NCBI GenBank assembly: GCA_014529385.2
Contig: CM043969.1
Coordinates: forward strand, 10,643,001 to 10,707,000
Reading direction: 5' to 3'
DNA length: 64,000 nt
Source of the DNA: Adiantum capillus-veneris
Lineage: Eukaryota > Streptophyta > Polypodiopsida > Polypodiales > Pteridaceae
The notes beneath the pieces were generated by a model that was given only the letters and a program-made list of their open reading frames with translations, was not told the origin of the DNA and searched no databases. The position numbers were made by a program, and so were the translations under genes. Below, one piece after another: positions 11,958 through 22,039 of the stretch; position 1 is the stretch's first letter; every line of letters starts with the position of its first letter.

Positions 11958-13709
11958 CGAGTTGTCTTCCAAGAAGATGGACATGCACGTGCAAGACAAA
12001 ATGTCAGGGCTCAAGAGGAGCAAGGACAGGATAGAGTGGAACCACAGGTTGTGGCTGAGCCTGAGCCACCTATTGTGCGTAGATCTGGACGTATCACACG
12101 ACCTCCTGATAGGTTTGTTCCATCTATGAACTATGTCATGTTGACTGATTGCAATGAGCCTTCATGTTACAAGGAAGCAGTGCAAATGAAGGACTCCGGG
12201 AATTGGGAATTGGCCATGCAGTCAGAGATGACAGCTCTGCATAAAAACCAGACATGGAAGCTAGTTAAATTACCACAGGGCAAAAAGGCTCTACCTTGTA
12301 AATGGGTTTACAGGTATAAGATCACCCCTCATGATATTCAGCCAAAGTACAAAGCAAGGCTTGTTGCCAAGGGCTTTAAGCAAGAACAAGGCATTGACTT
12401 TGATGAAGTCTTCTCTCCGGTGGTCAAGATGACTACATTGAGATGCTTTCTTGCATTGGTTGCCATATTAGATTTGGTGTTGCACCAAATGGATATCAAG
12501 ACAGCGTTCTTGCATGGTGATTTGGATGTGGAAATTTACATACAGCAGCCATAAGGGTTTGTTGAGAAAGGCAAGGAAGATTGGGTATGCCAGTTGTTAA
12601 AGAGTCTTTATGGCTTAAAACAATCACCGAGGGCATGGTACCATAAATTCCACAAGTTTATGCTTTCTCAAGGCTACAAACATAGTGAGTTCGATCACTG
12701 TCTATATACAAAGAAGGCTAAGGATGGTAGTTGGCTGATCCTTATTTTGTATGTAGATGACATGTTGATTGCTGGCAAGCACTTGGAATAAATTTTAGCT
12801 TTGAAGTCAAAGATGGCAAAATCGTTTGACATGAAAGACATGGGTCAGGTAAGTCATATACTTGGTATGCGCATTGAGAGAGACAGATCAAAGAAGTTGA
12901 TTTGGTTATCTCAAATAGAGTATATTGACAAGGTTTTGCAACGTTTCAATATGGAGAAGGGAAAGGCATTGAGTGTTCCATTGCCACCATATGTGAAACT
13001 TAGCAAACAAGATTGTCCTGTGTTTGAGGAAGAACAGGCTGAAATGGATAAGATTCCATATGCGTCTGCAGTGGGTAGTTTGATGTATGCAATGATTGCT
13101 ACTCGCCCAGACATTGCATTTGCAGTGGGAGTAGTAAGTTGATACATGTCAAACCCAGGCAAGAAACATTGGGAGGCAGTGAAAGGAATATTGAGATACC
13201 TGAAAGCTACAAAGAGTATGCGCATATGCTATGGGAGTCAGGAGCTAATTGTAAAGCGTTTTACAGACTCAGATTATGCACGTGACTTAGACAACCGAAG
13301 GTCTACGTCAGGGTATGTCTTTACATTGGCTGGTGGAGCAGTATCATGGCGTTTTAGATTACAAGATTGTGTTACTCAGTCTACTACAGAGGCTGAATAT
13401 GTTGCAGCATCAGAGGCATGTAAAGAATCAATTTGGCTTAATCGACTAGTAACAGGTTTGGGAATCAAAGAAGAGATGCCTGTGTTATATTGTGATAGTC
13501 AGAGTGCTATACAATTGGCTCGCAATCCAGTTTATCACTCAAAGACAAAGCATATGGATGTGAAGTATCATTTCATCAGGGAAATGCTCGAGGATAAGCA
13601 AATTCAGCTTGTCAAAGTTCACACCACAGAAAATCCTGTTGATCTACTTACAAAAGGACTTCCCTCAGAGAGCTTTGCGCATTTTCGCAAGCAGTTAGGT
13701 GTAGGGTAG
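11958..13709 (+). pseudogene. Copia (C1) reverse transcriptase and RNase H, 5'-truncated
   Basis: One frame (11841-13709) carries the C-terminal end of a copia integrase (CRVVFQEDG, like the usual SRDVVF.E), the linker PPIVRRSGRITRPPDRF, and RVT_2 motifs: WKLVKLPQGKKALPCKWVYR, KARLVAKGFKQEQGIDF, MDIKTAFLHGDL, SLYGLKQSPRAWY and LILYVDDMLI (YVDD intact). RNase H follows with FTDSDYARD and STTEAEYVA. In-frame stops at 12552 (TAA, where QPEGF is usual), 12789 (TAA) and 13140 (TGA, VSRYM usual) disable it. Gag, protease and most of integrase are absent. The upstream part of the same frame is the last exon of the TNPA-like gene, so the two are fused in frame at about 11960. It ends QLGVG-stop followed by the 3' LTR. 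Confidence 0.92.
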
Positions 13710-13784
13710 TACATCACTTCTCTACATCTCTTGTATATTAGCTTGTATAGTAGCTTCTCTCACACTTAAAGTACCACATTGGAC

Positions 13785-13980
13785 TTTAAGTGGGAGGTTG
13801 TTGGGGTATAAAGCCCAATGTGGTCGCCCAGGTAAGTGGGCGGGCCGCCAGGTATGTACACATATTCTTTTGTAAAAACCTAATAAGAACTCACTATGCT
13901 CTACACATTACAGTAGAGCAAGTTCACCATATCGTCGTGCTCTTCTTCTCGCACTTTTGCTCGTACTCCTTCAAAAACAT
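13785..13980 (+). repeat. C1 polypurine tract and 3' LTR
   Basis: TTTAAGTGGGAGG is followed by TGTTGGGGTATAAAG at 13799. The identical TTTAAGTGGGAG-TTGTTGGGGTA arrangement recurs at 29511 and 43897, which defines it as a copia LTR start. The LTR end is taken at AAAAACA (13980), giving about 180 bp. The end is approximate because the 5' LTR is missing. Confidence 0.7.
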
Positions 13981-14039
13981 GCGACGAGGAGTGGAGGCAG
14001 AAATGACACAGTGCCTCCTACATCACCTTCCCCGCAACA

Positions 14040-15110
14040 GATGCATGTCCCCAAAGTGCCTATGTAAGAAACCTCTAAAGAAAAGAAGAAGGATGCAACA
14101 GAAGCTAAAGCAAAGGGTCTGGCCTACGAACTCCAATTTGATATAGAGGCAGCAACAAATGGTCTCAAAAATGTTTTGGAAGAGAGGATTTTGAACAGTA
14201 AGGTGGAATTTACCTTGGATGAGGTCCTTGGAATAACAAAGAGGGAGTTTCATGAAAAAATAATTGATATCATAAAGAGGAAATGACAGTCTCTTATTGA
14301 ATCTATCCCAAGTACAAGGTGAAGAAGAGACTTTAAATGCACAGGGTGTACATGTCTATGGCGAGCAAGGTGAAGAAACTGTTGTTGGGTGCTACAAGTC
14401 TAAGTGAGAAGTAAAACACGTTTGCTTCTTGGATGATGAAGATGAAGTGGAGACCACTCACAAGAGTTACTACTTGAGGAATCATTGGGCAAGAGCAACT
14501 ACTGAGACCCTAGTAAAAGTGGGAGACTTAGAAGAGACATACATTGGTTGATAGATCATCGTCAGAGATTAACCTTATGTCAAAGAGTCTTTATCAAAAA
14601 GGAAAATGGCCAATTGCTATAAATCATAGATGGATGATTCGTGCAACAAACAACTCATGAGGGGAGTTGTACGGAGCTTGTTCAAATGTAAAGGTGACTA
14701 TAGGGGATGTGAATGATGACCATAATTTCTTTGTATAGTAGATGTCTACATACCCTCTTATCCTTGGGCAGCCATACATCATTCCTACTCGCATGGAGAC
14801 CAAGGTGACGGACGATGGGTCAGCTTATGCTAGGTAAGGAGAAAGGATGGAAAGCATGCAATACAGTTCCTTAGTGTTTGTGTGGATCATGAAAGGGATC
14901 GTGAAAGTCTTAAAGAGAAACCCTTTCCAAAGGCAAATAAAGAATTCAAGGACTATAGGGATATGAGGGGTTTTGGCCATGTACCATTGTAGAGCGGGAT
15001 TGAAATGATACAAGAAGAAAACATTTCTCGCATGATGTATATACAAAGGAAACATTTTCTACAAGTTTTGTAGGATTAACAGACTATGGATCTATTGCTT
15101 TTACAAAGTG
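14040..15110 (+). pseudogene. Gypsy G0 gag end and protease, decayed
   Basis: Pieces in several frames are recognisable: a helical segment around 14100-14285 (LNSKVEFTLDEVLGITKREF), then a retropepsin-like part around 14600-14780 with NVKVTIGDVNDDHNF and a PLILGQPYI-like stretch near 14757-14785, the usual ILG motif of the second protease half. Stops and frameshifts are frequent. The wording of these segments recalls gypsy polyproteins common in basidiomycete fungi. It would have encoded the end of Gag and the protease of the G0 element. Confidence 0.55.
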
Positions 15111-15299
15111 TGAGGACTTAAAGTGGGGTGAATGACAACACGTAGTTAGTGTACAAAGAGGTTTGAAGATGAATGTTTTGCTAGAAGATAATGAATGAAT
15201 TGCAGGTGTGTTTGATGAGTGTTCGTTTGTGGATACTATGAAACACTTGGAGTCTTTAGTGGTTTGCAATTTGTGTATGGAAAGTGAGGTCGTGAAAGT

Positions 15300-16390
15300 A
15301 TGCTCAATAGAAATGTACAGTCATTGAGGATTTAAAAAATGCTGAAGGTGTTGATGTACAAGTGGAGACGAAGTACAAGTTTGTGGGAAAGAAAGTGAAA
15401 CCAGTGGCATTACCTCTAACAAAATACTATACGGATAAGATGGATCGAGCTTCTTTTCAACCTAGTCTTCATGAACTGAGCAAGATTGGACATAAGTTTA
15501 CACATGATACTTTGAAGGAGTTAAAGATTGGTTGCAACGACAGTTTGACAGATGTTGAAAGAGTATTCTTTGAAGAAATTCTTGCCAAACATGGGAAGGC
15601 TTTTTCATTTGAGCCGCATGCGCTGATCCATCCATTGTTGCTCCTAAGGTGGTCTTCACTATCCCTCATGTACCTTGGAACTTGAGGCCTATTCCGGTTC
15701 CAAAGGCCCATTTGCCAAAACTCATTGAGTTGCTTAATGAGAAGATCAAGATGGGTATTTTGGAGCCTTCTTGTGCTCCATATTCAAATAGATGGTTCAC
15801 AGTTCCAAAGAAAAATGGTTCTTTATGCTTTATTTAGGATATGCAACCTGTAAATAAGATGACAATAAAAAATGTGGGTACATGGCCAGCTGTAGATGAG
15901 TTTGCAGAGGCATTTGTAGGAAGGGAAATATAATCTATGGGGGATTTGTACTCAGGGTATGATCAGTTCCACCTAGCAATGGAAAGCAGGGACCTGACTA
16001 CCATGAGGACACCTTTGGGTCTGGTAAGGATGTGCCCTTACCACAGGGAGTAATTAATTCAATTGCACAAATGATGAATGGTATGAACAAAGTCCTACGT
16101 GGCTCCATATAACAAACTACAATGCTCCTTCCTTGATGATGTACCAATTAAAGGATGTGATGTAAGTGACATAGATGTGGCTCTGGACTCAAGGGGGTGT
16201 CGTGAGTATGTGGAAAATCATGTCAATGATTGTGTCAAGATTGGAAGAAGTGAACCTTACCTTGTCTAGGAAAAAGTCAGTGTTTGGTGTGAGTGAAGTT
16301 CTTATTGTGGGACATATGTGCGGGCCATATGGTAGAAATTTGTCCAACAAAGATTGATGTGATTCAAAGAATGAAAGAGAAATGTATTAA
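15300..16390 (+). pseudogene. Gypsy G0 reverse transcriptase, decayed
   Basis: The sequence reads KFVGKKVKPVALPLTKYY and ERVFFEEILAKHGKAFSFE, then after a frameshift near 15640 VVFTIPHVPWNLRPIPVPK, CAPYSNRWFTVPKKNGSLCF, DMQPVNKMTIKN, MGDLYSGYDQFHLAMESRD, LTTMRTPLGLVRMC and a FLDDVPIKGCD catalytic segment near 16130. The order matches an RT palm and fingers with F-x-DD. A stop replaces the residue before DMQPVN at 15835, others follow, and several frameshifts are needed. The 'xDDVPI/V(K/R)G' and 'TTMRTPLG' forms are those I associate with fungal Ty3/gypsy elements rather than typical plant chromoviruses. Confidence 0.75.
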
Positions 16391-16399
16391 TGTAGCTGG

Positions 16400-16975
16400 G
16401 GTTTGAAGGTTCTTGGCTGCATGTGTGTTCTATGTTATCTAGATTCCACATTATGCGCATGTGGTAGAACCTTTGTATCAATTTTTTTGAGAAAGAACAA
16501 AAAACTTCAATGGGAAGAAATGCATATCCATGCCATGAGAAAATTAAAGAAGTTGTTGCTTATGTCTCCAACTTTGAGGAAAGAAAACTATAAATGTGGA
16601 AGATATGTAATTGTGATAGTGGATACTAGCCCCACAGGAATTAGATGGGCAATTGGGCAAGATGATGATGATGGGAAGCAATATGTGGTGAGATTTGGAG
16701 CAAAAGTCCTAAGTGCTCATTAATGCAACTATCCACAGGTAAAAAGACAATTATGGGGAGTAGTCACAGCACTAAAATGTGACAAAGAGTATTTGATAGG
16801 AGCAAATGTAATAGTGGAGACTGATTGTCTACCCCTTCTTGGAATGATCACAAGCTACTCAACTCCCGGCATTGCTATGTTGAGATGGATTGCCTACATA
16901 AAGTCCTTGAATCCAAAATTTAAGCATATTGCAGGGAAAGATAATCTAGTTGTGGATATTCTTTCAAGATAAAGG
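16400..16975 (+). pseudogene. Gypsy G0 RNase H, decayed
   Basis: After the RT thumb (NLTLSRKKSVFGVSEV) the sequence reads KLLLMSPTLRKENYKCGR, VIVIVDTSPTGIRWAIGQ (first RNase H acidic residue in VDTS), then VVTALKCDKEYLIGANVIVETDCLPLLGMI and IAGKDNLVVDILSR, the end of RNase H and start of the connection. A TAA follows LSAH at 16721 and one follows LSR at 16969. The order and spacing match Ty3/gypsy RNase H. Confidence 0.75.
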
Positions 16976-17065
16976 TATGAAAATGAAAAAGACATGGTTG
17001 TCGAGGGAGATGATGTAGGCACATAATTCTATAGTATCTCTCATGCCAAGGGTGATCATGTTTGC

Positions 17066-17580
17066 ATGTCAAATGCGCTTGAGTCATTTATAGAGGACCT
17101 ATATCAAGGTGATTGGTTGCTGATTGGATGCTATCTGAGCACTTTGACAAGGCAAGAAGGGTGGACTGATCAAGAGTTCAAAAGAATACGAAGAAATGCC
17201 TACAGATACTTTTTGAAAGATGGGTACTTATGTAAGTGTCTGAAACAAAGAAATGGAATTCCGTTGAAAGTCGTGAATGATAAGGACACTCAAAATGAGC
17301 TTATGAAAAAGTTTCATGAGAATGTCTTTATGCTAGACATAGAGGTGTATGGGCCACCTTTACTAAAATGAAAGAGAGGTATTGATGGAAAGGTATGTAT
17401 AAAGATGTATCTCACTTTGTGGAGTCTTGTGAAACCTGTCAAATGTATTCAAATGTATGTCATCATGATGGCTTACACCCTACTTTGGCCATGCACTAAA
17501 AGTGGATAGTAGATTTGGCTACAATGCCATTGGGCTTATGGCAAATGAGATACATAGTGCTTGAACGAGAAGACTTAACA
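17066..17580 (+). pseudogene. Gypsy G0 integrase N-terminal fragment
   Basis: DQEFKRIRRNAYRYFLKDGY and HENVFMLDIEVYGPPLLK lie where the integrase zinc domain begins, followed by degraded SCETCQMYS-like codons (17430-17450) and MRYIVLEREDLTN near 17550, a segment that in related polyproteins precedes the second catalytic Asp. The core and C-terminus are missing, so the element is 3'-deleted within integrase. Confidence 0.6.
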
Positions 17581-17589
17581 AACAATTGG

Positions 17590-17745
17590 TATGGATGTGG
17601 ACGAAGAACAAGATGATGATGCGTTAGATTTCACAGGAAAGTTAGAATGAAGGCTCTAATAAAAACTATATGGATGTGGATGAAAAACAAGTGGATGATG
17701 CGTTAGATTTCATTGAAAGAGATGATGAAATCAACATGTATGTGG
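17590..17745 (+). repeat. Two-copy direct repeat
   Basis: GGATGTGGACGAAGAACAAG...GATGCGTTAGATTTCA at 17593 recurs with small changes at 17670, period about 79 bases. It sits between the end of G0 integrase homology and the putative 3' LTR. Confidence 0.7.
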
Positions 17746-17810
17746 ACTAAAATGAAGATTGAACCTGTTGCAAAAAGATATGTGTGGCACATGCCGGAGG
17801 ATGTGCAGGT

Positions 17811-18100
17811 TTAGAGGGGGTGGATGTCGTGCCGTGGCACGTGCATAATGTGATAATAAAAATATCTACCTCACTCTTTATGTTTTTAATGTGTGGGATC
17901 AAATGCTACAATGTACATATTGTGATCTATGTGAAAACGGATGCCATGGTTGCAGGCGTGTACATACCTTGCCAGGCAGGCGAGGTCGGGGACGTGGCAC
18001 CACGGCATGTTTTAACACATCAAAGCATGCCTAATATTCTTTAGGAATGTATAAATGTCAAGTGTTTCGAAGTGGCACGCTCGTTTTTCCTAGAAAGTTC
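17811..18100 (+). repeat. Putative G0 polypurine tract and 3' LTR start
   Basis: TTTAGAGGGGGTGGA at 17811 is a good polypurine tract and is followed by TGTCGTGCCGTGGCACG at 17826, which starts TG and holds the palindrome CGTGCCGTGGCACG. A related GACGTGGCACCACGGCATG occurs at 17990. No 5' copy remains for comparison, so the LTR extent is unknown. Confidence 0.4.
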
Positions 18101-19255
18101 AATGCACGCGATGTTAGCCAAAAATAGTAGATTTTGTACGCGTGCATAACAGACGTGTCCAAGGTGCTTACCAAGTGGGAAAGGTTCAACATGAAATTTA
18201 AGCCCAATGGTATTTTTTTCATAAATTTAGGGATTTTTCTTTGATGGTTTGGGCATTTTACGAACGAAAAGGGACTTTTTTTTGGAAAAAATGGCTAAAA
18301 ATGGTCAAAAATATCTTAAATCTGCAAAAAAATGGCTCAAAATGCCACATCAATGAGATTGCCATCGTTTCTCAAGCTAAGGGGAAAGTTTTACAGCCAA
18401 GAGTGAGCTCATTTGGGTTTATAGGCAAGGAGATACAACCATCCCAATACAAGGTGCTAGTGTAGTCCCGTGCTGCTTCCACCACATGTTCGAGGCTGTG
18501 AGGCCTCCAATTAGGGTTTCCCCTCCTCAAATAACTACTTGGTCTTCTCCAATGAATTATTGAAGCTTCCATGAAATGGTCACGACCAAGAATCAAAGCG
18601 TCATTTTAGGGTTTTTAACTGGTTAAATGAGCACTGCATTTGTGCAATTGGGAGTGAGGCTACACATAATCTTCACACACAAGAGTTTTGAGTTAGTATT
18701 GGTTCTTTTTCAAAGTGAAGCTTTCATGTCTGGAGTTTTTTTCTATTTGAGTGTGTTTCTAGCTTCAAATCATCTATGCCTTGCTTGATTTTGCTATGAA
18801 TCCTCACAATTAGAGGCCCGACGCTTTCCTAGTCACATTATGCACTTTTTGACACTGTGAAGTCAGAATTCAATTCTAGCATGTGAGAAAAACCTAGATT
18901 ACTTACTTGGGGACCCCCTTGACCCTTGCCAAATGGTCATCTAATGACATGGAAGTGTTCTACTATCTAGGGACATGCTACAGATCAAATCTTGTCCAAT
19001 TTGGTTGACCTGACATGCCGCTATGGTTGTTTTTGTGTCCTAGGAGTCTGTACACAACTAAGATTCTAGGTTTTTTTTTTTGGGGACCTATACCTACTAC
19101 CCGACTGCGTAGAAATGTTCTTTGATGACTTTAAAACGTACCCCTCATGTCTCGTGTGCTAGAGGCTAACGTAGATGGATTATTCCCTGGTTTCTTTTGT
19201 GGGCAACCTCTTTTCCATTCCTCTTTGCTCAGTGCAATTGGAACTAAGAGTTGTC
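18101..19255. other. Noncoding stretch, no gene seen
   Basis: AT-rich sequence with short poly-A/T runs and no ORF resembling a protein family. It may contain the remainder of the G0 3' LTR and the unplaced 3' end of the minus-strand gypsy G1. Confidence 0.4.
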
Positions 19256-20366
19256 CTCCTTTAAGTGATAGCTTGAGCTGATTGCTATCCCAATCTCGTA
19301 TTGCCTTGTATGTCTACATCCATGAGATTCCAAGATCATTGTTTCATTCATATGTTCATCTGGTATGCATATAAACTGATGAGGGCATGAAAATCCATTT
19401 ACTATTCACATTCAAGTTAATCACTCCCAATGCCTGTGTTGGGTTTTTGTTGCATCCTTTGATAGGAGATATTCCCGATGCTAAAGACCGATTCATAGCT
19501 TTCTTGTAATTGGAATAACTGACTGCATTCATTCGTGCGCCAATATCTACTCCCGGGGGATTCACTCTATATACAAAATGGGACGCCACCTGTGAGCGAA
19601 CAACTTTGATAAAACCCCTATATACGACTGATATTAGGGAATATGACCCCCCCTTTCTACTCTTATATGACAATCAATGAAGAAAACTATCATACCCCTA
19701 TCTTACATATAGTATTTAGGTCTCACATGATCTAACTGAGTAAAACTAGTTAAAGAGTGTGTAGCATAGTGACTGGCAACACACTAAGGAACCACTTCTA
19801 TTGATAACTAGATGTACCCTCAACGTGTCTTAGTTTGACTTTCAAACTATGTGCCCGATCAGCCTGCAGTTTGGCTACTCGTCCAATTCTGACCCATCCA
19901 AAGTTGGTGTGAATCAACCCTTGACCTGCTCCAAATCAGCCCTTATCTATGACCGGCTTGATGCAAAATTTGATATGTGACCTAATAAAAAAATTTCCCT
20001 AAATTCATCCGAGTTCTAGTGCACATCGATGACCAATCGTTACGAGTAATCAACCCCGGTAATTCACCCCCCCCCCCCCCTCCCCCAAATATAGTACCCC
20101 ACTTCCTTATTTTGAAGCTTGAGAGATAAATTATTGGGGGCATGCCCCTAACTTATACGCTTATGTAACTTGTAAAAAAAACCCCCTCCCTTGCACTTAC
20201 TTGGTGCGGTAAGTTTTCCATGGTGAATCCCCCGGGTATCTACTAATGCATTTGTGCTATGGCTGTTCAATTGTACTATGATGTGAAGGTCAATTCCATC
20301 CAACCATTCATCATCTGTTGATACTACATAATTTTGTGATTCCCATAGTCTTTTATCTAGTTCCAA
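19256..20366 (-). pseudogene. G1 second retropepsin-like domain, downstream of integrase
   Basis: Reading the minus strand, DEWLDGIDLHIIVQLN (about 20280-20310) leads to TNALVD at 20245. It is interrupted by the T1 transposon (19552-20236) and resumes as VDIGARMNAVSYSNYKK. Later come ALGVINLN and, after stops, a DLGISWM-TYKAIRDWDSNQL segment at about 19270-19330. This matches the retropepsin layout: catalytic D-T/S-G (here DIG), then ILG-W. The G3 copy (59673-60190) reads the same in the same place after integrase. Stops and the transposon break it here. It is additional to the ordinary protease at 38957-39589. Confidence 0.65.
19552..20236. mobile_element. T1: 685-bp TIR transposon with 8-bp target duplication
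   Basis: Perfect 14-bp terminal inverted repeats CCCGGGGGATTCAC (19552-19565) and its complement (20223-20236) are flanked by the identical 8 bases TATCTACT (19544-19551 and 20237-20244). Removing the element and one duplication restores the retropepsin frame around the catalytic Asp. There is no transposase ORF, so it is non-autonomous. Eight-base duplications fit hAT-like elements, though the TIR is not the usual hAT CAGGG form. A C-run lies at 20069-20083. A relative truncated after about 160 bases is at 63356-63518. Confidence 0.85.
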
Positions 20367-20441
20367 AGTGTTGATGGGAACATGTGTTTATTGATTTTTG
20401 AAAGCAGCTTTCATCTTGATTACTCAAAGTCGAGCTTCCTC

Positions 20442-21075
20442 TCAATATTTGTCCACAACCTTTTGTTGTTTAATCTTTCTCTTCTTTGTTGCATGTATTT
20501 TTTCTAGCAAATCATTGGTTAGTGGCAAATGGTACTTCTTTAAGCAGCATCCACTAATCCAATTAGCCATTGGTTCACCATCTAAAGTTGAAAAATTTAA
20601 CTGCTCCACTTGGAGATACATCTTCAATGACAAACGGTCCATTTCCCTTTTTCTTGAATTTGTGAATGTGTTCTTAAGGGAATAAACTAAAACTAGGTCC
20701 CCTTTTTTGAATACTTTTGAGCATAGATGTGAGCTACAGCTGTTAGCCTTTTTCAATCATGCTTTTCTAAATCTTCAAGCCTTTTTGACAATTCATGTCC
20801 TGTTCACTCAAGATCTTTAGCTACCCATATTGTTGGCAATAGAAATTCCATAAAAAATATGGCATCAAGACCATAAACAAGGTTAAAGGGTGTAGCATTT
20901 AAATCTGCCTTGACTGAAACTTTATAAGCCCATAAAGTAGCATGTAGATTTATTTCCCAATCAGTTCATCCTGAACTAACCACTTTAGTCAATATCGAGC
21001 TAAGAATTTGTTTTGTGTGCTTAGCTTGTTTATTTTCTTGTGGATGATAAGGAACGAATTTTTTATGTATGACCA
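20442..21075 (-). pseudogene. G1 integrase C-terminal half
   Basis: The minus strand continues the integrase broken at 35466: VIHKKFVPYHPQ, LTKVVSSG, LHATLWAYKVSVKA, NATPFNLVYGLDAIF, then GHELSKRLEDLE and the C-terminal module FKKGDLVLVYSLKN and LDGEPMANWISGCCLKKYH. The usual QAESTNK with the third catalytic Glu reads QAKHTKQ, so that Glu is lost. Several stops are present. The upstream half is separated by the 14.4-kb G2 insertion, with GACCA on both sides. Confidence 0.85.
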
Positions 21076-21526
21076 TGTAGAAGGCGAAGACAGTCCCGGC
21101 AGGCGGGAACTGTCCCTTAGAAGATCGGCCAGTAGGAGGCAATCGGACTGGCAGTAATTACCACAAGAAATTACTTTAGTAACTCAAGAGAGCTATAAAT
21201 AGGACACGCTACATTGTAATGGGGTTCTGAACTGTTTGTACTTGGCTATAGCTTTCTTAGCACTTTCGAGCTCTTTGCCTCTAGCTTCACTTGTAATTAT
21301 CAATTCTATAATCATCTGAGCTTGAACCATTACACATTGTACTGGTTAACCTTGAGCTATTAATGTGAATTGGCAAATACTCTCAAGCTATGGCTCTCAT
21401 TTCAGTATCATATTCTAGTTCAGTCAATGCTCTGTTCCAGTCCCACTATCTGAACTGACGGTATACCCAATAGCTTTAAATTCTAGCACCGGAATTAGTT
21501 GTCTGAAGAGATCAGTCCCTATTCCA
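21076..21526 (+). repeat. G2 5' LTR
   Basis: Starts TGTAGAAGGCGAAG and ends CCTATTCCA. Matches 34964-35465 through its length, including AGCTATAAATAGGAC (TATA box at about 21192-21199) and GAAGAGATCA near the end. It is about 50 bp shorter than the 3' copy, which holds an extra AATTACTGTAGTAACT-like duplication. Confidence 0.85.
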
Positions 21527-22039
21527 TTTGGGCAATCATGGTGGTTAGAGCTGCTTGCTCTTTGACCAGTAAACTCTTATCTCCCCGTTTGAATTTTCAG
21601 TTAATCACATGGTGCCCAATGTCAATTGTGGTTGTAAACCATCAACCCGGTTAGGAAATGATTCCGACCGCGTTGACCCTATTCTTGAGGTCTCAAAAAG
21701 GAGAGTCTGAGCATAAGAAAGACCCGAAGAACGAGACTGAGACTGAGGAGGAGCACAGTCATGCTGATGAGGCCAAGGACTCTCAGCACTGTAGTCATTC
21801 GAGAAGGAGAAGGGTTGAGTGGGAAGAATGCAAAACCATGGGTTTTCGATCCACGCATAAGTCAGAAGGGCCAAAGGCGGTAAGGGCAGTCGTCACAGTT
21901 CTTGCTGAAAAGCCAGAGAAGAGACAGCGACTCAGGCTGAAGAAGAAGTTGATTGGAAATCTGGTACCGATCATTAAAAGAAGTATTTGCACCGAAGTGA
22001 GACTTCCAAGGGTAGAAGGAGGGATGATGTTGTCCGACA
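21527..22039 (+). other. G2 leader, no intact gene
   Basis: A TGGTGGTTAGAGC stretch at 21540 could be a diverged primer-binding site. Charged coding-like sequence follows (SEHKKDPKNETETEEEHS near 21705), probably the N-terminus of Gag in a shifted frame. No family call is possible. Confidence 0.4.

Larger units (their letters stand above)
9330..11970 (+). pseudogene. En/Spm-like TNPA-type gene, degraded, with introns
   Basis: A pyrimidine-rich leader leads to ATGACT at 9510 followed by GTAAGT. The reading frame resumes after TTGTAG at 10626 with GACATGGCATCC, giving MTDMASSS then TIEDFLADGLSYEDAY. One frame then runs from 10630 to about 11745 through a Pro/Ser-rich section, an RSGGSRSRRGSGS basic section, an acidic patch (PHEDEDRD) and a conserved-looking helical part (DCFKSFKDQDPTDLTYIH, then LKNKKSSVRRAAKQTF). 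It continues after an 83-bp GTGAGT...TATATAG intron (11746-11828) as TMTRPSREIQRYRE. In-frame stops at 10762, 10771, 10837, 11095 and 11719, and probably a frameshift near 10760, show it is dead. The composition and the W-..-VRRA helix resemble Ptta/En-Spm ORFs that bind subterminal repeats, but this family call is moderate. Confidence 0.55.

Noticed and set aside
18000-19255. G1 3' LTR matching 42605-43406
   Set aside because: I saw no shared stretch between the two regions, so LTR ends for G1 cannot be claimed.
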